Of a stretch of 64,000 nt of DNA, positions 49,078 through 58,406 are shown one piece after another. The position numbers and the translations under genes were made by a program. Position 1 is the first letter of the stretch, and each line of letters opens with the position of its first letter. This DNA is from DATBSK01 sp964501785 (lineage in GTDB: Bacteria > Actinomycetota > Acidimicrobiia > IMCC26256 > PALSA-555), in NCBI GenBank assembly GCA_964501785.1, contig CAZCUD010000002.1, forward strand, positions 186,001-250,000, read 5' to 3'. A model generated the notes under the pieces. It was given only the letters and a program-made list of their open reading frames with translations. It made no database searches and was not told the DNA's origin.

Positions 49078-49983
49078 CTAGAAGTAGCCCTCGCGCTTGC
49101 GGTCTTCCATGCCGGCCTCGGAGATGCGGTCGTCGGCCCGGGTCGCGCCCCGCTCGGTGACGGTGGACGCCGCGACCTCGGCGATCACGGCCTCGACGGT
49201 CGCCGCGCTCGACTCGACGGCGCCCGTGCACGACGCATCGCCGACGGTGCGGAAGCGCACGGTGCGCTCCTCGGGAACCTCGCCGTCCATGACCGTGACG
49301 AACGGCGTGACCGCGAGCAGCATCCCGTCGCGCTCGAACACCTCGCGACGGTGCGCGTAGTAGATGGAGGGGAGCTCGACCTCGTCGTCGGCGACGTACT
49401 GCCAGATGTCGAGCTCGGTCCAGTTGCTCAGGGGGAACACGCGGATGTGCTCACCCTTGCGGTGACGCCCGTTGTAGAGGTTCCACAGCTCGGGGCGCTG
49501 GTTCTTCGGGTCCCACTGCCCGAAGTCGTCACGGAACGAGTAGACGCGCTCCTTGGCTCGGGCCTTCTCCTCGTCGCGCCGCCCTCCCCCGAACACGGCG
49601 TCGAACCCGTGCTCCTGGATGGCGTCGAGCAGGGTGACGGTCTGGAGGCGGTTGCGGCTCGCCCGCGGCCCGGTCTCCTCGACGACCCGACCCTTGTCGA
49701 TCGACTCCTGCACCGAGGCGACGACGAGCTGGATGCCCAGCTCGGCGACTCGCCGGTCCCGGTAGTCGATCACCTCGTCGAAGTTGTGACCGGTGTCGAC
49801 GTGCATGACGGGGAACGGCACCCGCGCGGGCCAGAACGCCTTCTCGGCGAGCCGGAGCATCACCGCGGAGTCCTTCCCGCCGGAGAACAGCAGGACCGGG
49901 CGCTCGAACTCGGCGGCGACCTCACGGAAGATGTGGATCGACTCGGACTCGAGCTCGTCGAGGTGGGAGAGCTGGGTCGTCAT
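49078..49983 (-). CDS. cysD: Sulfate adenylyltransferase subunit 2
   Basis: 301 aa from ATG 49983. PP-loop ATP pyrophosphatase fold: LLFSGGKDSAVMLRL (about residue 38), HVDTGHNFDEVI, FGGGRRDEEKARAKER, and the C-terminal EAGMEDRKREGYF tail typical of CysD. With CysN it makes APS from ATP and sulfate. It is the first gene of the operon; no ribosome site stronger than GGTA-type is seen at the start. Confidence 0.95.
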   Translation of the reverse strand: MTTQLSHLDELESESIHIFREVAAEFERPVLLFSGGKDSAVMLRLAEKAFWPARVPFPVMHVDTGHNFDEVIDYRDRRVAELGIQLVVASVQESIDKGRVVEETGPRASRNRLQTVTLLDAIQEHGFDAVFGGGRRDEEKARAKERVYSFRDDFGQWDPKNQRPELWNLYNGRHRKGEHIRVFPLSNWTELDIWQYVADDEVELPSIYYAHRREVFERDGMLLAVTPFVTVMDGEVPEERTVRFRTVGDASCTGAVESSAATVEAVIAEVAASTVTERGATRADDRISEAGMEDRKREGYF

Positions 49984-50036
49984 GGGGGTACCGATCGTAC
50001 CGGGCGGGCGCACGGGCGAGCCGTACGCTCCGGGAC

Positions 50037-50738
50037 ATGTCGGCGGAGACCCGTTCGGGCGAGTCGTTCGAGGGCCAGACCGAGGTCACCGTCCTGGCCA
50101 ACGCCGACGACGCGGACGCGGGGCTCGTGGGGGCGGCGCTCGCAGCCCGCGGGTTCCGGCTGACGACGCTGCACCGAGAGGCCGACCGCTGGCCCGACAA
50201 GGTGCGGACGGCGCTGCTCGTCGTCCTGGGCTCCGAGTGGTCCGTCTACGCCGACGCGTTCGCCGACGCCGTCGACCGGGAACGCGGCTTCGTCGCGGCC
50301 GCGGTCGAGGCCCACGTCCCCGTGCTCGGGATCTGCTTCGGCGCGCAGATGCTCGCCGCGGCACTCGGAGGCGAGGTGCGCCCGGCCGACCGCGAAGAGG
50401 TCGGCTGGCACGAGGTCCGTCCCGAACCCGGCGCCGCGGACGCGATCACCGCCGGCCCGTGGTTCCAGTTCCACCGCGACACCTTCACGCTGCCGCCCGC
50501 GGCGCGGCTGCTGGCGACCTCCGACGTCGGCCCGCAGGCGTTCTCGTACGGCTCTGCGCTGGCCGTGCAGTTCCACCCGGAGGTCACGCCCGGCATCGTC
50601 GCCCGTTGGGCTGCTGGCGACCCCGAGCCAGTCGCGCGCGCGGGCCTCAGCGCCGACGACCTCGTCGCCCGCACCGACGCCGAGCAGGACCGAGCCGCGG
50701 TCGCCGCCGCCCGCCTCGTCGACCTCGTGCTCGCGTAG
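50037..50738 (+). CDS. Class-I glutamine amidotransferase
   Basis: 233 aa, ATG start. Triad residues of the GATase1 fold are present: nucleophile Cys in LGICFGAQM (about residue 99) and His-Glu in AVQFHPEV (about 181). It resembles the GuaA-like stand-alone group that releases ammonia from glutamine or gamma-glutamyl compounds. No synthase partner lies beside it, so its acceptor is unknown. It diverges from cysD with a 53-base gap. Confidence 0.85.
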   Translation: MSAETRSGESFEGQTEVTVLANADDADAGLVGAALAARGFRLTTLHREADRWPDKVRTALLVVLGSEWSVYADAFADAVDRERGFVAAAVEAHVPVLGICFGAQMLAAALGGEVRPADREEVGWHEVRPEPGAADAITAGPWFQFHRDTFTLPPAARLLATSDVGPQAFSYGSALAVQFHPEVTPGIVARWAAGDPEPVARAGLSADDLVARTDAEQDRAAVAAARLVDLVLA

Positions 50739-50750
50739 GGTTGCCCTGGT

Positions 50751-50788
50751 TGCGTCGCTCACCGTCGTGGGGCGGGTCGAGAGACGCA
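50751..50788. promoter_or_regulatory. 38-bp inverted-arm element, copy B (inverted)
   Basis: Left arm TGCGTCGCTC and right arm GAGAGACGCA, with one mismatch between arms, 32 bases upstream of the amidohydrolase ATG and 12 bases after the amidotransferase stop. Relative to copy A it is inverted but the spacer is conserved save one base. Confidence 0.6.
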
Positions 50789-50820
50789 TCGAGTGGTTCG
50801 AGCGAGCCGGGGGGAAGGTC

Positions 50821-51954
50821 ATGGCGCTCATCGACTGCGATCAGCACCTCTACGAGCCGCGCGCTCTGTGGCGCGAGCACGCCGACCCCGCGGAGCGCGA
50901 CGACGCGCTCGTCATCGTGGACGACGAGCTCGGCTACCCGTGGATCACCTGGCGGGGCGAGCGCCTGGGCATGGCCGACGTGCAGCAGCCCGGCGAGACC
51001 GACGAGCTCGGCGAGCGCCGCAACCGGCGGCTCGCAGGTAGAGCGCCGGACTACCGCTACGACGAGCGGCTCCCCGACGACTTCTGGGATCCGGCTGCTC
51101 GTGCCGCGCGCGTCCGCGACATGGGCTTCGACGCCGCGGTCTGCTTCCCCAACTTCGGACTCCTGTGGGAACGCAGGGTCGGCGTCGATCTGCCGTCGTT
51201 GCGCACGAACATGGGCGCGTGGAACCGCTGGTGCACGTCGGTGGTCCATGACGGCGCGGGCGCGCTCCACCCGGTCGCGCACCTGACCCTGCGCGACCTC
51301 GACTGGCTCGACGACCAGCTCGGGCAGCTCCAGGCGGGAGGCGTCCGGCTCGCCATGATCGCCCCGTCGCTCGTCGACGGGAAGCCCCCGTCGCATCCCG
51401 ATCTCGAGCGCGCCTGGCGGTCGTTCGTCGCGCACGGCGTGACCCCGGTGTTCCACGTCGCCGACCAACCGCGCGTGTTCGACGACGCGTGGTACACCGA
51501 CGACGGCGAGGAGGCGCTCGTCAACATCACCGAGTCGGTGTTCTTGTGGACGCCGGCCGCGCTCGCGATCACCGACCTGATCGTCAACGGCGTGTTCGAG
51601 CGCATCCCCGAGCTGCGGATCGGCGTCGTCGAGCTGTCCGCGATCTGGGTGCCCCAGTACCTCATGATGCTCGACGGCGGGTACGACTTCACGAGCAAGC
51701 TCAACGGCACCGTGCCCGTGCCGTTGTCGATGCGCCCGAGCGACTACTTCCGTCGCCACGTGCGCGTCGCCGCGTTCTCCTACGAGCTGCCCGCCCGGCT
51801 CGAGCGTCAGGCCGGCGACCTCTTCATGTGCTGCAGCGACTACCCGCACTCCGAGGGAACGGCGACGCCCATCGCCGACTACGAGCGCACCGGCGCCTCC
51901 CCCGCCGACCACGCCGGGCTCTTCGGCGCGAACCTCGAGTCGCTCCTCGTCTGA
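50821..51954 (+). CDS. Amidohydrolase (TIM-barrel, ACMSD-like) 1
   Basis: 377 aa from ATG 50821, with GGGGGAAGG upstream. Metal-dependent hydrolase features: DCDQHLYEP near the N-terminus (metal-binding strand), VTPVFHVADQP in the middle, and CCSDYPHSEG near the C-terminus with the metal Asp. The group covers decarboxylases and hydrolases of aromatic or lactone intermediates. The 38-bp element shared with the SDR gene lies just upstream; a second related enzyme is at 58919. Confidence 0.85.
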   Translation: MALIDCDQHLYEPRALWREHADPAERDDALVIVDDELGYPWITWRGERLGMADVQQPGETDELGERRNRRLAGRAPDYRYDERLPDDFWDPAARAARVRDMGFDAAVCFPNFGLLWERRVGVDLPSLRTNMGAWNRWCTSVVHDGAGALHPVAHLTLRDLDWLDDQLGQLQAGGVRLAMIAPSLVDGKPPSHPDLERAWRSFVAHGVTPVFHVADQPRVFDDAWYTDDGEEALVNITESVFLWTPAALAITDLIVNGVFERIPELRIGVVELSAIWVPQYLMMLDGGYDFTSKLNGTVPVPLSMRPSDYFRRHVRVAAFSYELPARLERQAGDLFMCCSDYPHSEGTATPIADYERTGASPADHAGLFGANLESLLV

Positions 51955-51978
51955 GCAGTCGTGTCAGGTGACCTGCTC
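51953..51978. terminator. Interrupted hairpin between convergent genes
   Basis: GAGCAG...CTGCTC with an inner GTC-AGGT-GAC stem, spanning the stop codons of the convergent amidohydrolase and CoA ligase genes. A plausible bidirectional stop, without a T-run. Confidence 0.4.
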
Positions 51979-53574
51979 CTTCGCCCACGCGTAGTCCGGC
52001 TTGCCGGCGGCGTTGCGGGGGATCCGGTCGACGATCAGCAGTGCCCGCGGCACCTTGTACCCCGCGAGCATCGCTCGGCAGTGCGCGTCCAGCTCGTCGA
52101 GCGTCGGCGGCCGATCGTCCACGGCCTGCACGACGGCCACCACCCGCTCACCCCAGCGATCGTCGGGAGCGCCGACCACGACCGCGTCGAACACGCCGTC
52201 GTGCGACTTGAGCACCGCTTCGACCTCGTCGGGATAGACCTTCTCGCCCCCGGTGTTGATGCACAGCGAACCGCGACCGTGCAGGTGGACCGTGCCATCG
52301 GCGTCGATCGACGCCATGTCGCCCGGCAGCGTGTACCGCTCACCGTCGATCGTCACGAACGTGCGTGCCGACGCCTCGGGATCCTTGTAGTACCCGAGCG
52401 GCGAGCGGCCTCTGGTGGCGAGGCGCCCGACCGCCCCGGTCCCCGGCGGGATCGGCCGCATCGAGTCGTCGACGACGATCGTGTCGGGCTTCGACGCGAA
52501 CGTGAGCGACGGCGGAGCCGTGGCGCCCTGCGGCGTCACCGACACCGCTTGGCTCGGTGACTCCGACGAGCCGATCGCCTCGAGCACGACCGCCACCGAC
52601 GGCATCGCGGCGAGCAAGCCGTCCTTCACGTCGCTCGAGAGGATGCTCCCGCCCGACCCGAGGAGGCGCACCGACGACGTGTCCCAACGATCCGGCTCGG
52701 CGCGCAGCGCGTCGAGCAGCGGACGGGCGGTCGCGTCACCGACGAGCGTGAGCATCCCGACCCGCTCGCGCGCGACGAGATCGAGCAGGTGCACGACGTC
52801 GAACGACGACGCGTCGTAGAGGACCAGGGTCCCGGCCCCGAGCAACGTGCCGAGCGCGAGCCACTGACCGCTCGCATGCCCGAGCGGACCGAGCGACAGC
52901 GCCACGAACTCCCCGGGCCCAGGGTCGTCGGGCGGCAGGAACACACCGATCCGCTGGTTCCGGTTGGCCAGCGTGACGGGAACGAGCTGCTCGGGCGCGC
53001 CGAGCGGCTCGCCGCCGGGGTTCCCGCCTCCGATCGCGGTGAAGAAGATGTCTTCGTGGCGCCACACGACGCCCTTCGGACGCCCGGTCGTGCCGCCCGT
53101 ATAGAGGATGTAGTGATCGTCACCGGAACGGCGGCCGAAGTCGCGCACCGGCGACTCGGCGGCCAGCGCAGCGTCGTAGTCGCCGTCATCTCCCGTGCAC
53201 AGCACCCACCGGCGCGGGCTCGCGACGTCGGCCGGAGCCGCAGGTCGCGACCCGTCCATCACGATGCCGACGACGTCGGCGTCATCGACGACGTCGACCA
53301 CCTCGGCCGCGACGTACCGGTCGTTCACGTTGATCGGCACCGCCCGCAGCTTGAACGCTCCGAGCATGGCCTCGAGGAACTCCGGACACGATCGCAGGTA
53401 GAGCCCGACGTGCTCACCCGCCTGCACGCCACGCGTTCGCATCGAGTGCGCGGCGCGGGTCGCGCGCTCGTCCAGCTCTGCGTAGGTGAGGCGCTCGTCA
53501 CCGTGGACGACGGCGACGCGCTCGGGCACCGCGTCCGCGATCGCCTCGAACAGGTCGGCGAGGTTCCACTGCAA
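51964..53574 (-). CDS. AMP-forming acyl-CoA ligase (third copy)
   Basis: 536 aa from a TTG at 53574 giving LQWNLADLFEAIADAVPERVAVV, the usual N-terminus of this group; the frame is open to 53685 but would cross the divergent Rieske gene promoter. ANL motifs: YILYTGGTTGRPKGVVW (about residue 168), GRLATRGRSPLGYYKDP (about 410), and lid segment INTGGEKVYPDEVEAVL; the catalytic Lys is in RNAAGKPDYAW. It makes an acyl-CoA; substrate unknown. Divergent from the Rieske oxygenase. Confidence 0.88.
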   Translation of the reverse strand: MQWNLADLFEAIADAVPERVAVVHGDERLTYAELDERATRAAHSMRTRGVQAGEHVGLYLRSCPEFLEAMLGAFKLRAVPINVNDRYVAAEVVDVVDDADVVGIVMDGSRPAAPADVASPRRWVLCTGDDGDYDAALAAESPVRDFGRRSGDDHYILYTGGTTGRPKGVVWRHEDIFFTAIGGGNPGGEPLGAPEQLVPVTLANRNQRIGVFLPPDDPGPGEFVALSLGPLGHASGQWLALGTLLGAGTLVLYDASSFDVVHLLDLVARERVGMLTLVGDATARPLLDALRAEPDRWDTSSVRLLGSGGSILSSDVKDGLLAAMPSVAVVLEAIGSSESPSQAVSVTPQGATAPPSLTFASKPDTIVVDDSMRPIPPGTGAVGRLATRGRSPLGYYKDPEASARTFVTIDGERYTLPGDMASIDADGTVHLHGRGSLCINTGGEKVYPDEVEAVLKSHDGVFDAVVVGAPDDRWGERVVAVVQAVDDRPPTLDELDAHCRAMLAGYKVPRALLIVDRIPRNAAGKPDYAWAKEQVT

Positions 53575-53626
53575 GGTCGGCTCGCCTCCCCCTCCGGCCG
53601 CGGCGCGACGGTGCGAAACTACCGTC

Positions 53627-54958
53627 GTGGTCGCCGGCCCCGTCACCGCCGTGGACCGGTCGATGCTCGTCGGCCCCGACGGCATCGTCCCGAAGGAGCG
53701 CTACCTCTCACGCGAGTTCCTCGTCGCGGAGCTCGAGCGGATGTGGTCGCGCGTCTGGCAAGTCGCGGGCCGCGAAGAAGAGCTGACCGATGCGGGCGAC
53801 TACCTCGAGTACGGCATCGGTGACGAGTCGGTGCTCGTCACCCGCGGGCACGACGGTCGGCTCCACGCGTTCCACAACTCGTGCCTGCATCGAGGGACCC
53901 GTCTCGCCGACGGATGCGGCCGCTTCGACGCGACGGAGGATGGCGGTGACGTGCGCTGCCCGTACCACGCGTGGCGCTACGCGCTCGACGGGCGCCTCGT
54001 CGAGGTCGTCGATCCCGACGAGTTCCCCGACCTCTCCGAAGGGCTCGCGCTCGCTGCGGTGCCCGTCGACACCTGGGGTGGCTTCGTGTGGATCTGCCTC
54101 GACGCCGACGCGCCACCACTGCTCGAGTACCTCGATCCTCTTCCCGCGCTCCTCGCCCCGTACCGCCTCGAGGAGTACCGGTTCCGGGCGTACCTGACGA
54201 CGGTGCTGCCCGCGAACTGGAAGGTCGTCGTCGAGGCCTTCGCCGAGGGCTACCACGTCCAGGGCACGCATCCTCAGACGCTGCCGTGGGTTGACGACGT
54301 CGGGATCGAGTACGAGCAGTTCGACACCCACGCGCACTACGGACGGATCGCCGGGGCTCGGCGCGTGCTGCGCGGCAGCCCGCGGCTCGGTCTCGCCGAC
54401 GACGAGTTCGACGAGGGCGAGATCCTGCTCGGCATGGTCGCCGGCCTCGGCGGCGCGTTCCTCGGCGACGAGCGCGCCGTGGTCGAGGAGCTGCGCACGT
54501 CCGGGCTCGGGCGCGGCGAGCTCCTCGGTGCGTACCAGCACCGCCGACGCGAGCTGCTCGCGGCGCGTGGCTTCGACGTCTCGGGGCTCGAGCTGGAGCA
54601 GATGACGAGCGCCGACGACGTGCTCTTCTTCCCCAACCTGATCGGACCCATCTACCCCGGGAGCGCGATCCTCTTCCGGATCCGCCCCCACGGCACCGAT
54701 CCCGATCTCGCGGTCAAGGACACATGGGTGCTCGAGTGGCCCGATCCCGACGCAGAGTGGGAGATGCCACCGCGCAAGCGTTGGGACGACTGGACCGACC
54801 ACGACTGGGGCCGCATCACAGAGCAGGACTACTCGAACATGGCTCGGGTCCAGGAGGGCATGAAGTCGCGCGGCTTCAGCGGCGCGCGACTCGCGACCCG
54901 CCAGGAGAGCAACATCGCCCACCTGCACCGGGTCATCGACCGCTACCTGACGACCTGA
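53627..54958 (+). CDS. Rieske-type aromatic-ring-hydroxylating oxygenase alpha subunit
   Basis: 443 aa from GTG 53627 (alternatives GTG 53651 or ATG 53663; no ribosome site decides). Rieske [2Fe-2S] ligands: CLHRGTRLADG and, 20 residues on, CPYHAWRY (about 85-110). The catalytic-domain Fe site shows EAFAEGYHVQGTHP with the His pair (about 205). The C-terminus is longer than in small oxygenases. It hydroxylates or O-demethylates an aromatic or sterol-like compound using a reductase encoded elsewhere. Confidence 0.88.
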   Translation: MVAGPVTAVDRSMLVGPDGIVPKERYLSREFLVAELERMWSRVWQVAGREEELTDAGDYLEYGIGDESVLVTRGHDGRLHAFHNSCLHRGTRLADGCGRFDATEDGGDVRCPYHAWRYALDGRLVEVVDPDEFPDLSEGLALAAVPVDTWGGFVWICLDADAPPLLEYLDPLPALLAPYRLEEYRFRAYLTTVLPANWKVVVEAFAEGYHVQGTHPQTLPWVDDVGIEYEQFDTHAHYGRIAGARRVLRGSPRLGLADDEFDEGEILLGMVAGLGGAFLGDERAVVEELRTSGLGRGELLGAYQHRRRELLAARGFDVSGLELEQMTSADDVLFFPNLIGPIYPGSAILFRIRPHGTDPDLAVKDTWVLEWPDPDAEWEMPPRKRWDDWTDHDWGRITEQDYSNMARVQEGMKSRGFSGARLATRQESNIAHLHRVIDRYLTT

Positions 54959-54962
54959 GACC

Positions 54963-54989
54963 TGGTCGCGTGGGCTTCCTACGCGACCA
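54963..54989. terminator. Perfect 9-bp hairpin between convergent genes
   Basis: TGGTCGCGT-GGGCTTCCT-ACGCGACCA: nine perfect pairs with a nine-base loop, just after the Rieske stop and overlapping the stop codon of the convergent phosphotransferase-fold gene. It is a likely bidirectional terminator. Confidence 0.65.
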
Positions 54990-56013
54990 ACGAGCGGAGC
55001 ACCTTGGTGACGGGGTTCTTGGCCCTCCACGCGAGGTCGGGGAACAGTCCGAGCTCGTGGAAGACGAGGGCCAAACGCACCTGGATGCAGGCCGCGCGCA
55101 CTCCGCCCCATGCCTCGTACCAGTCGGCGTCGCGGATCCCGCGACCGAGTCGTGAGCCGTAGCGCGCGATGGTGCCCTCGCGCTCGGGGAACCCCGGCAG
55201 CGGCTCCGTGAACGACAGCGCGGTCCGGTCGAGGAACAGGTACCAGCCGAGGTCGAGCTCGGCGGGTCCGAGGACTGCCATCTCCCAGTCGAGCACGCAG
55301 ATCGGCGCGAGGTCGTCGCCGTAGATCATGTTGCCGAGGCGAGCGTCACCCCACACGAGCCCCCGTTCCGCCGACTCCGGTCGATGGGCCACGCACCACG
55401 CGAACGCGTCTTCGAGCACGCCGATTCGCTCGCCGTCGGCCGCCCAGTCGAGGTACGTCCGCCACCATCCGAGCTCCTGGGCGATCGGATCGTCGCCGTG
55501 CTCCGGTCGGTCGAGGAACCCGAGGCGTGCCGCGTCGACGTCGACGCGGTTGATCAGGGCCATCATGTCGATGCTCTTGTCGTGCAACCCACGTTGGCTC
55601 TGCGCGGGAAGCTCCTTCACCCAACCCTCGAAGTGGTGGCCGGGATTGTCGGGCGGGATGCGACCGTCGACGCGCGTCATCACGTAGAACGGCCGCCCCA
55701 GCACCGCCTCGTCCGGCTCGTCCCAGAGCACCTCCGGCACCGGCACCTCCGAAGCGGAGGCGAGGCCGCGCATGATGGCGACCTGCCGGCCGAGGTCGTA
55801 GTCGGGGAAGATCGGCGTCCCGGCAGGCGCCATCCGCAGGACCAGCCCTCGCGGCCCGTCCCCCCAGTCGGCCTCGAGGAGCTGCGTCTCGTTCGACAGG
55901 CCACCGAGGGTCGGTGACTCGAACCGCCCGACCTCGACCGGCCCACCGACCTTCTCGGCGAGCCATGCCCCGAAGCGTGACCCGACGTCGTCCGTCATCG
56001 CTCCGTCGCCCAT
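54979..56013 (-). CDS. Aminoglycoside-phosphotransferase-fold protein (APH/ACAD10-like)
   Basis: 344 aa from ATG 56013 (ATG 55998 also possible). Kinase-like fold: LVLRMAPAGTPIFP with the ATP-site Lys position replaced by Arg, catalytic loop LVWGDARLGNMIY (about residue 227) and metal Asp in CVLDWEMAVLGP (about 245). This subgroup lies near acyl-CoA dehydrogenase genes in many actinobacteria and may phosphorylate hydroxyacyl substrates rather than antibiotics. Drug resistance should not be assumed. Confidence 0.85.
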   Translation of the reverse strand: MGDGAMTDDVGSRFGAWLAEKVGGPVEVGRFESPTLGGLSNETQLLEADWGDGPRGLVLRMAPAGTPIFPDYDLGRQVAIMRGLASASEVPVPEVLWDEPDEAVLGRPFYVMTRVDGRIPPDNPGHHFEGWVKELPAQSQRGLHDKSIDMMALINRVDVDAARLGFLDRPEHGDDPIAQELGWWRTYLDWAADGERIGVLEDAFAWCVAHRPESAERGLVWGDARLGNMIYGDDLAPICVLDWEMAVLGPAELDLGWYLFLDRTALSFTEPLPGFPEREGTIARYGSRLGRGIRDADWYEAWGGVRAACIQVRLALVFHELGLFPDLAWRAKNPVTKVLRSLVA

Positions 56014-56067
56014 CGCCGCATCGTACGGAGCGTCTCGACCGGCGGGCGACGCGCAAGACTGCCGCCC

Positions 56068-57234
56068 GTGGAAGACCCGTCGATCGGACCGCTCGTCCCC
56101 GCCGACGAGACGCTGCTGCACCAGACCGTCGACACGTTCGCGTCGGTCGCGACCCCCGACGTCAACTGGACCGAGAAGCTCTGGCTCCAGGCGTGCGCGC
56201 TCGACGGGTCGCTCCAGGTGTGCTTCGGGCTCGGCAAGTACACCAACCGGAACGTCCTCGACGCGTTCGGAGGGGTGTCACGCGGGACGGAGCAGTGGAC
56301 CGTCCGTGGCTCCCGTGCGCTGCACACCGACCGCGAGCGCACGGGCGTCGGCCCACTCGACTACGAGGTGGTCGAACCGATGCACGCGGTGCGGATCCGC
56401 CTCGACGGCAACGAGGTGCAGCCGATCTCCTTCGACATCACCATCGAGGGCGCGGTCCCTCCGCGCATGGAAGACCGAGAGCTGCACCGCTCACCCCACG
56501 CCAACCGCGTCATCAACGACGTCGTGCGGTACCACCAGACGGGCACCGCGAGGGGGTGGGTACGGGTCGACGGTGCGCGCGTGGAGGTCACCTCGGGCTG
56601 GGCCGGCACCCGAGACCACTCCTGGGGCGTCCGCATGCAGGTCGGCGACCCGCTCCGCGACCTCGAGCCACCGGCACGGATCCGCGACCCGCGCTCGTTC
56701 ACCAGCTGGGCACCGTGGCTGTTCGAACGTCCCGACGGATCGCGCTACGCGTCGTTCCACTACTACATGGAGTCGAACCTCCCGGGGGCTCCCCCCAAGC
56801 GGCTCCGCGGCGGCATCGAGCACCCGGACGGCTCCGAAGACCCGTTCGTCGACGCCCGTCTCGACCTGCGCTTCGACGACACGAACCGTCGCATCCTCGG
56901 CGGCACGATCACCTTCGTGATGGAGGACGGGAGTGAGCGCCCGCTCACGATCACGCCGGCATCGAGCGGCACCGGGTTCCACCTCGGCACGGGCCTCTAC
57001 TTCGGCCTCGACGGCGCACGTCACGGGCAGTGGCGTGGCGAGCTCCATGTCGATGGCGACCACTACTCGGCGTGCGACACCCTCGAGGTCGCACGCACGA
57101 TCCACCAGCACCGAGACGCGGTGGTCCTCGTCGACGACCCGGTCGGCGGCGGGAAGGGTGGCGGTTCGATGCAGACGATCGCCATCGGCGCGTTCCCCGA
57201 GATGGGCTTGCGTCTCGAGTCGACGTTCGTCTGA
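56068..57234 (+). CDS. Hypothetical beta-rich protein
   Basis: 388 aa, GTG start. No signal peptide or helix is visible. Repeated beta-type strands with Trp-Gly-rich patterns (HSWGVRMQVGD, ARGWVRVDGARVEVTSGWAGTRDHSWG) resemble AttH/carotenoid 1,2-hydratase or DUF7064-type lipocalin-like proteins, but the family is not certain. It diverges from the phosphotransferase-fold gene. A possible role in lipid or terpenoid metabolism is a guess. Confidence 0.6.
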   Translation: MEDPSIGPLVPADETLLHQTVDTFASVATPDVNWTEKLWLQACALDGSLQVCFGLGKYTNRNVLDAFGGVSRGTEQWTVRGSRALHTDRERTGVGPLDYEVVEPMHAVRIRLDGNEVQPISFDITIEGAVPPRMEDRELHRSPHANRVINDVVRYHQTGTARGWVRVDGARVEVTSGWAGTRDHSWGVRMQVGDPLRDLEPPARIRDPRSFTSWAPWLFERPDGSRYASFHYYMESNLPGAPPKRLRGGIEHPDGSEDPFVDARLDLRFDDTNRRILGGTITFVMEDGSERPLTITPASSGTGFHLGTGLYFGLDGARHGQWRGELHVDGDHYSACDTLEVARTIHQHRDAVVLVDDPVGGGKGGGSMQTIAIGAFPEMGLRLESTFV

Positions 57235-57325
57235 TCGAGAGCCGTCAGGTCTCGTTCAGGTGACCGTCGCGATCGCGTAACGCCCAGCGCACGACTCGGG
57301 CGCCTTCGTCCCCTACGGTCGCCGC

Positions 57326-57703
57326 ATGGTCTCGAAGGGCGAGGGCTCGCGCTGGCGCTTCGCAGCCCGCGCCGTCACCGCGATCGCACTGCTCCTCGGC
57401 TCCTTCGCGGTCGCGGGGGCAAGCGGATCGGCAGCGCTCCCCCACTGGGACGTCCTCGCCGGCGCCGAGGTGACCGGCGCGACCACGCACTCGCACCTCC
57501 AGGACTCTGTACCGCCGACGTCTCCCGACGGCGTCACGAAGCGCGCACCGCTGGACCTGTACGTCCTCGTGGGCGCCTTGGGTCTCGCGCTCGTCGCGGC
57601 GGTGCGTCGTCGCCAGCGCGACGTCGCACCAGCTGTTCCGCGTCGACACGCGGCTGCGTTCGTCCGGCGACGTGGTCCACCGCTCGGCCTCCGTCCCGTC
57701 TGA
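57326..57703 (+). CDS. Hypothetical small secreted/membrane protein
   Basis: 125 aa, ATG start. N-terminal signal-like helix (about 12-36), a short outside loop ATTHSHLQDSVPP, a second helix (about 77-93) followed by RRRQRD, and a basic tail. No family recognised. It lies 80 bases before the winged-helix gene in the same direction and may be cotranscribed. The C-terminal Arg-rich end could be out-of-family sequence. Confidence 0.5.
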   Translation: MVSKGEGSRWRFAARAVTAIALLLGSFAVAGASGSAALPHWDVLAGAEVTGATTHSHLQDSVPPTSPDGVTKRAPLDLYVLVGALGLALVAAVRRRQRDVAPAVPRRHAAAFVRRRGPPLGLRPV

Positions 57704-57783
57704 CGCGCGCCGGGTCGACACCGACTCGGTGCGTCCGCTCACCCGACGTGGCACGCCCACGTCGCGGACGGAGGAAACTCACG

Positions 57784-58335
57784 ATGTCTGGCATCGACGC
57801 GTCGGTGCCACGCAGCGAGGTCGCGGTCGACCGCATCTCGGTGGAGCTCCTGCGCTGGCCCGATGAGGCCGAACGTGCGCACGAGCTCGCCGGGGCCGGT
57901 CGCCCCTGCCTGCTGCTCGTGGCCGAAGACGCCGAACCACCGACCGAATGGGGTCGCCTGACCGACTGGATCAGGGTCCCGGCCGACGACCTCGACCTGT
58001 GGAGCCGCGTCGCGGCCCTCCAGTGGCGCACGAAGCTCGCCGCGCGCCCCACGATCGACGAGTCCGACCTCCTCTGGCGGGGCACGGAGTGGGTCGCGCT
58101 GTCGCCGATCGAGGCGGCGGTGCTGCGCGCGCTCCTCGAGTCGACCGGCACCGTGCTCAGCCGCCGGCGACTGGGCGCCGCGGGCTGGACCGACGGCCCA
58201 CCGTCGCCGCGGTCCGTCGACACCTACGTGAAGCGGCTGCGGCGCCGCATCGAGGGCCTGGGCCTGCGCATCCACACCGTTCGCAGTCGCGGCTACATGC
58301 TCGAGGTCGAAGGCCTGGAGCACGCCGACGCCTGA
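57784..58335 (+). CDS. OmpR-type winged-helix regulator without receiver domain
   Basis: 183 aa from ATG 57784 with GGAGG nine bases upstream. Residues 1-95 do not show the receiver Asp/Lys pattern of response regulators. Residues about 100-178 form a transcriptional-regulatory C domain: WVALSPIEAAVLRALLESTGTVLSRRRL, SVDTYVKRLRRRIEGLGLRIHTVRSRGYML. It is an orphan DNA-binding protein, perhaps regulated by its atypical N-terminus. No histidine kinase is adjacent. Confidence 0.82.
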   Translation: MSGIDASVPRSEVAVDRISVELLRWPDEAERAHELAGAGRPCLLLVAEDAEPPTEWGRLTDWIRVPADDLDLWSRVAALQWRTKLAARPTIDESDLLWRGTEWVALSPIEAAVLRALLESTGTVLSRRRLGAAGWTDGPPSPRSVDTYVKRLRRRIEGLGLRIHTVRSRGYMLEVEGLEHADA

Positions 58336-58406
58336 TCGGAGCGCTCAGAGGTTGGTGCGGGCATCCTCGGCGACCATCGCGTGGACCGCTTCGGCGACCG
58401 CGGGGT

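Noticed and set aside
54979..56013. Antibiotic resistance by the APH-fold protein
   Set aside because: Context (oxygenase, CoA ligase) and subgroup features favour a metabolic kinase; resistance cannot be claimed from the fold.
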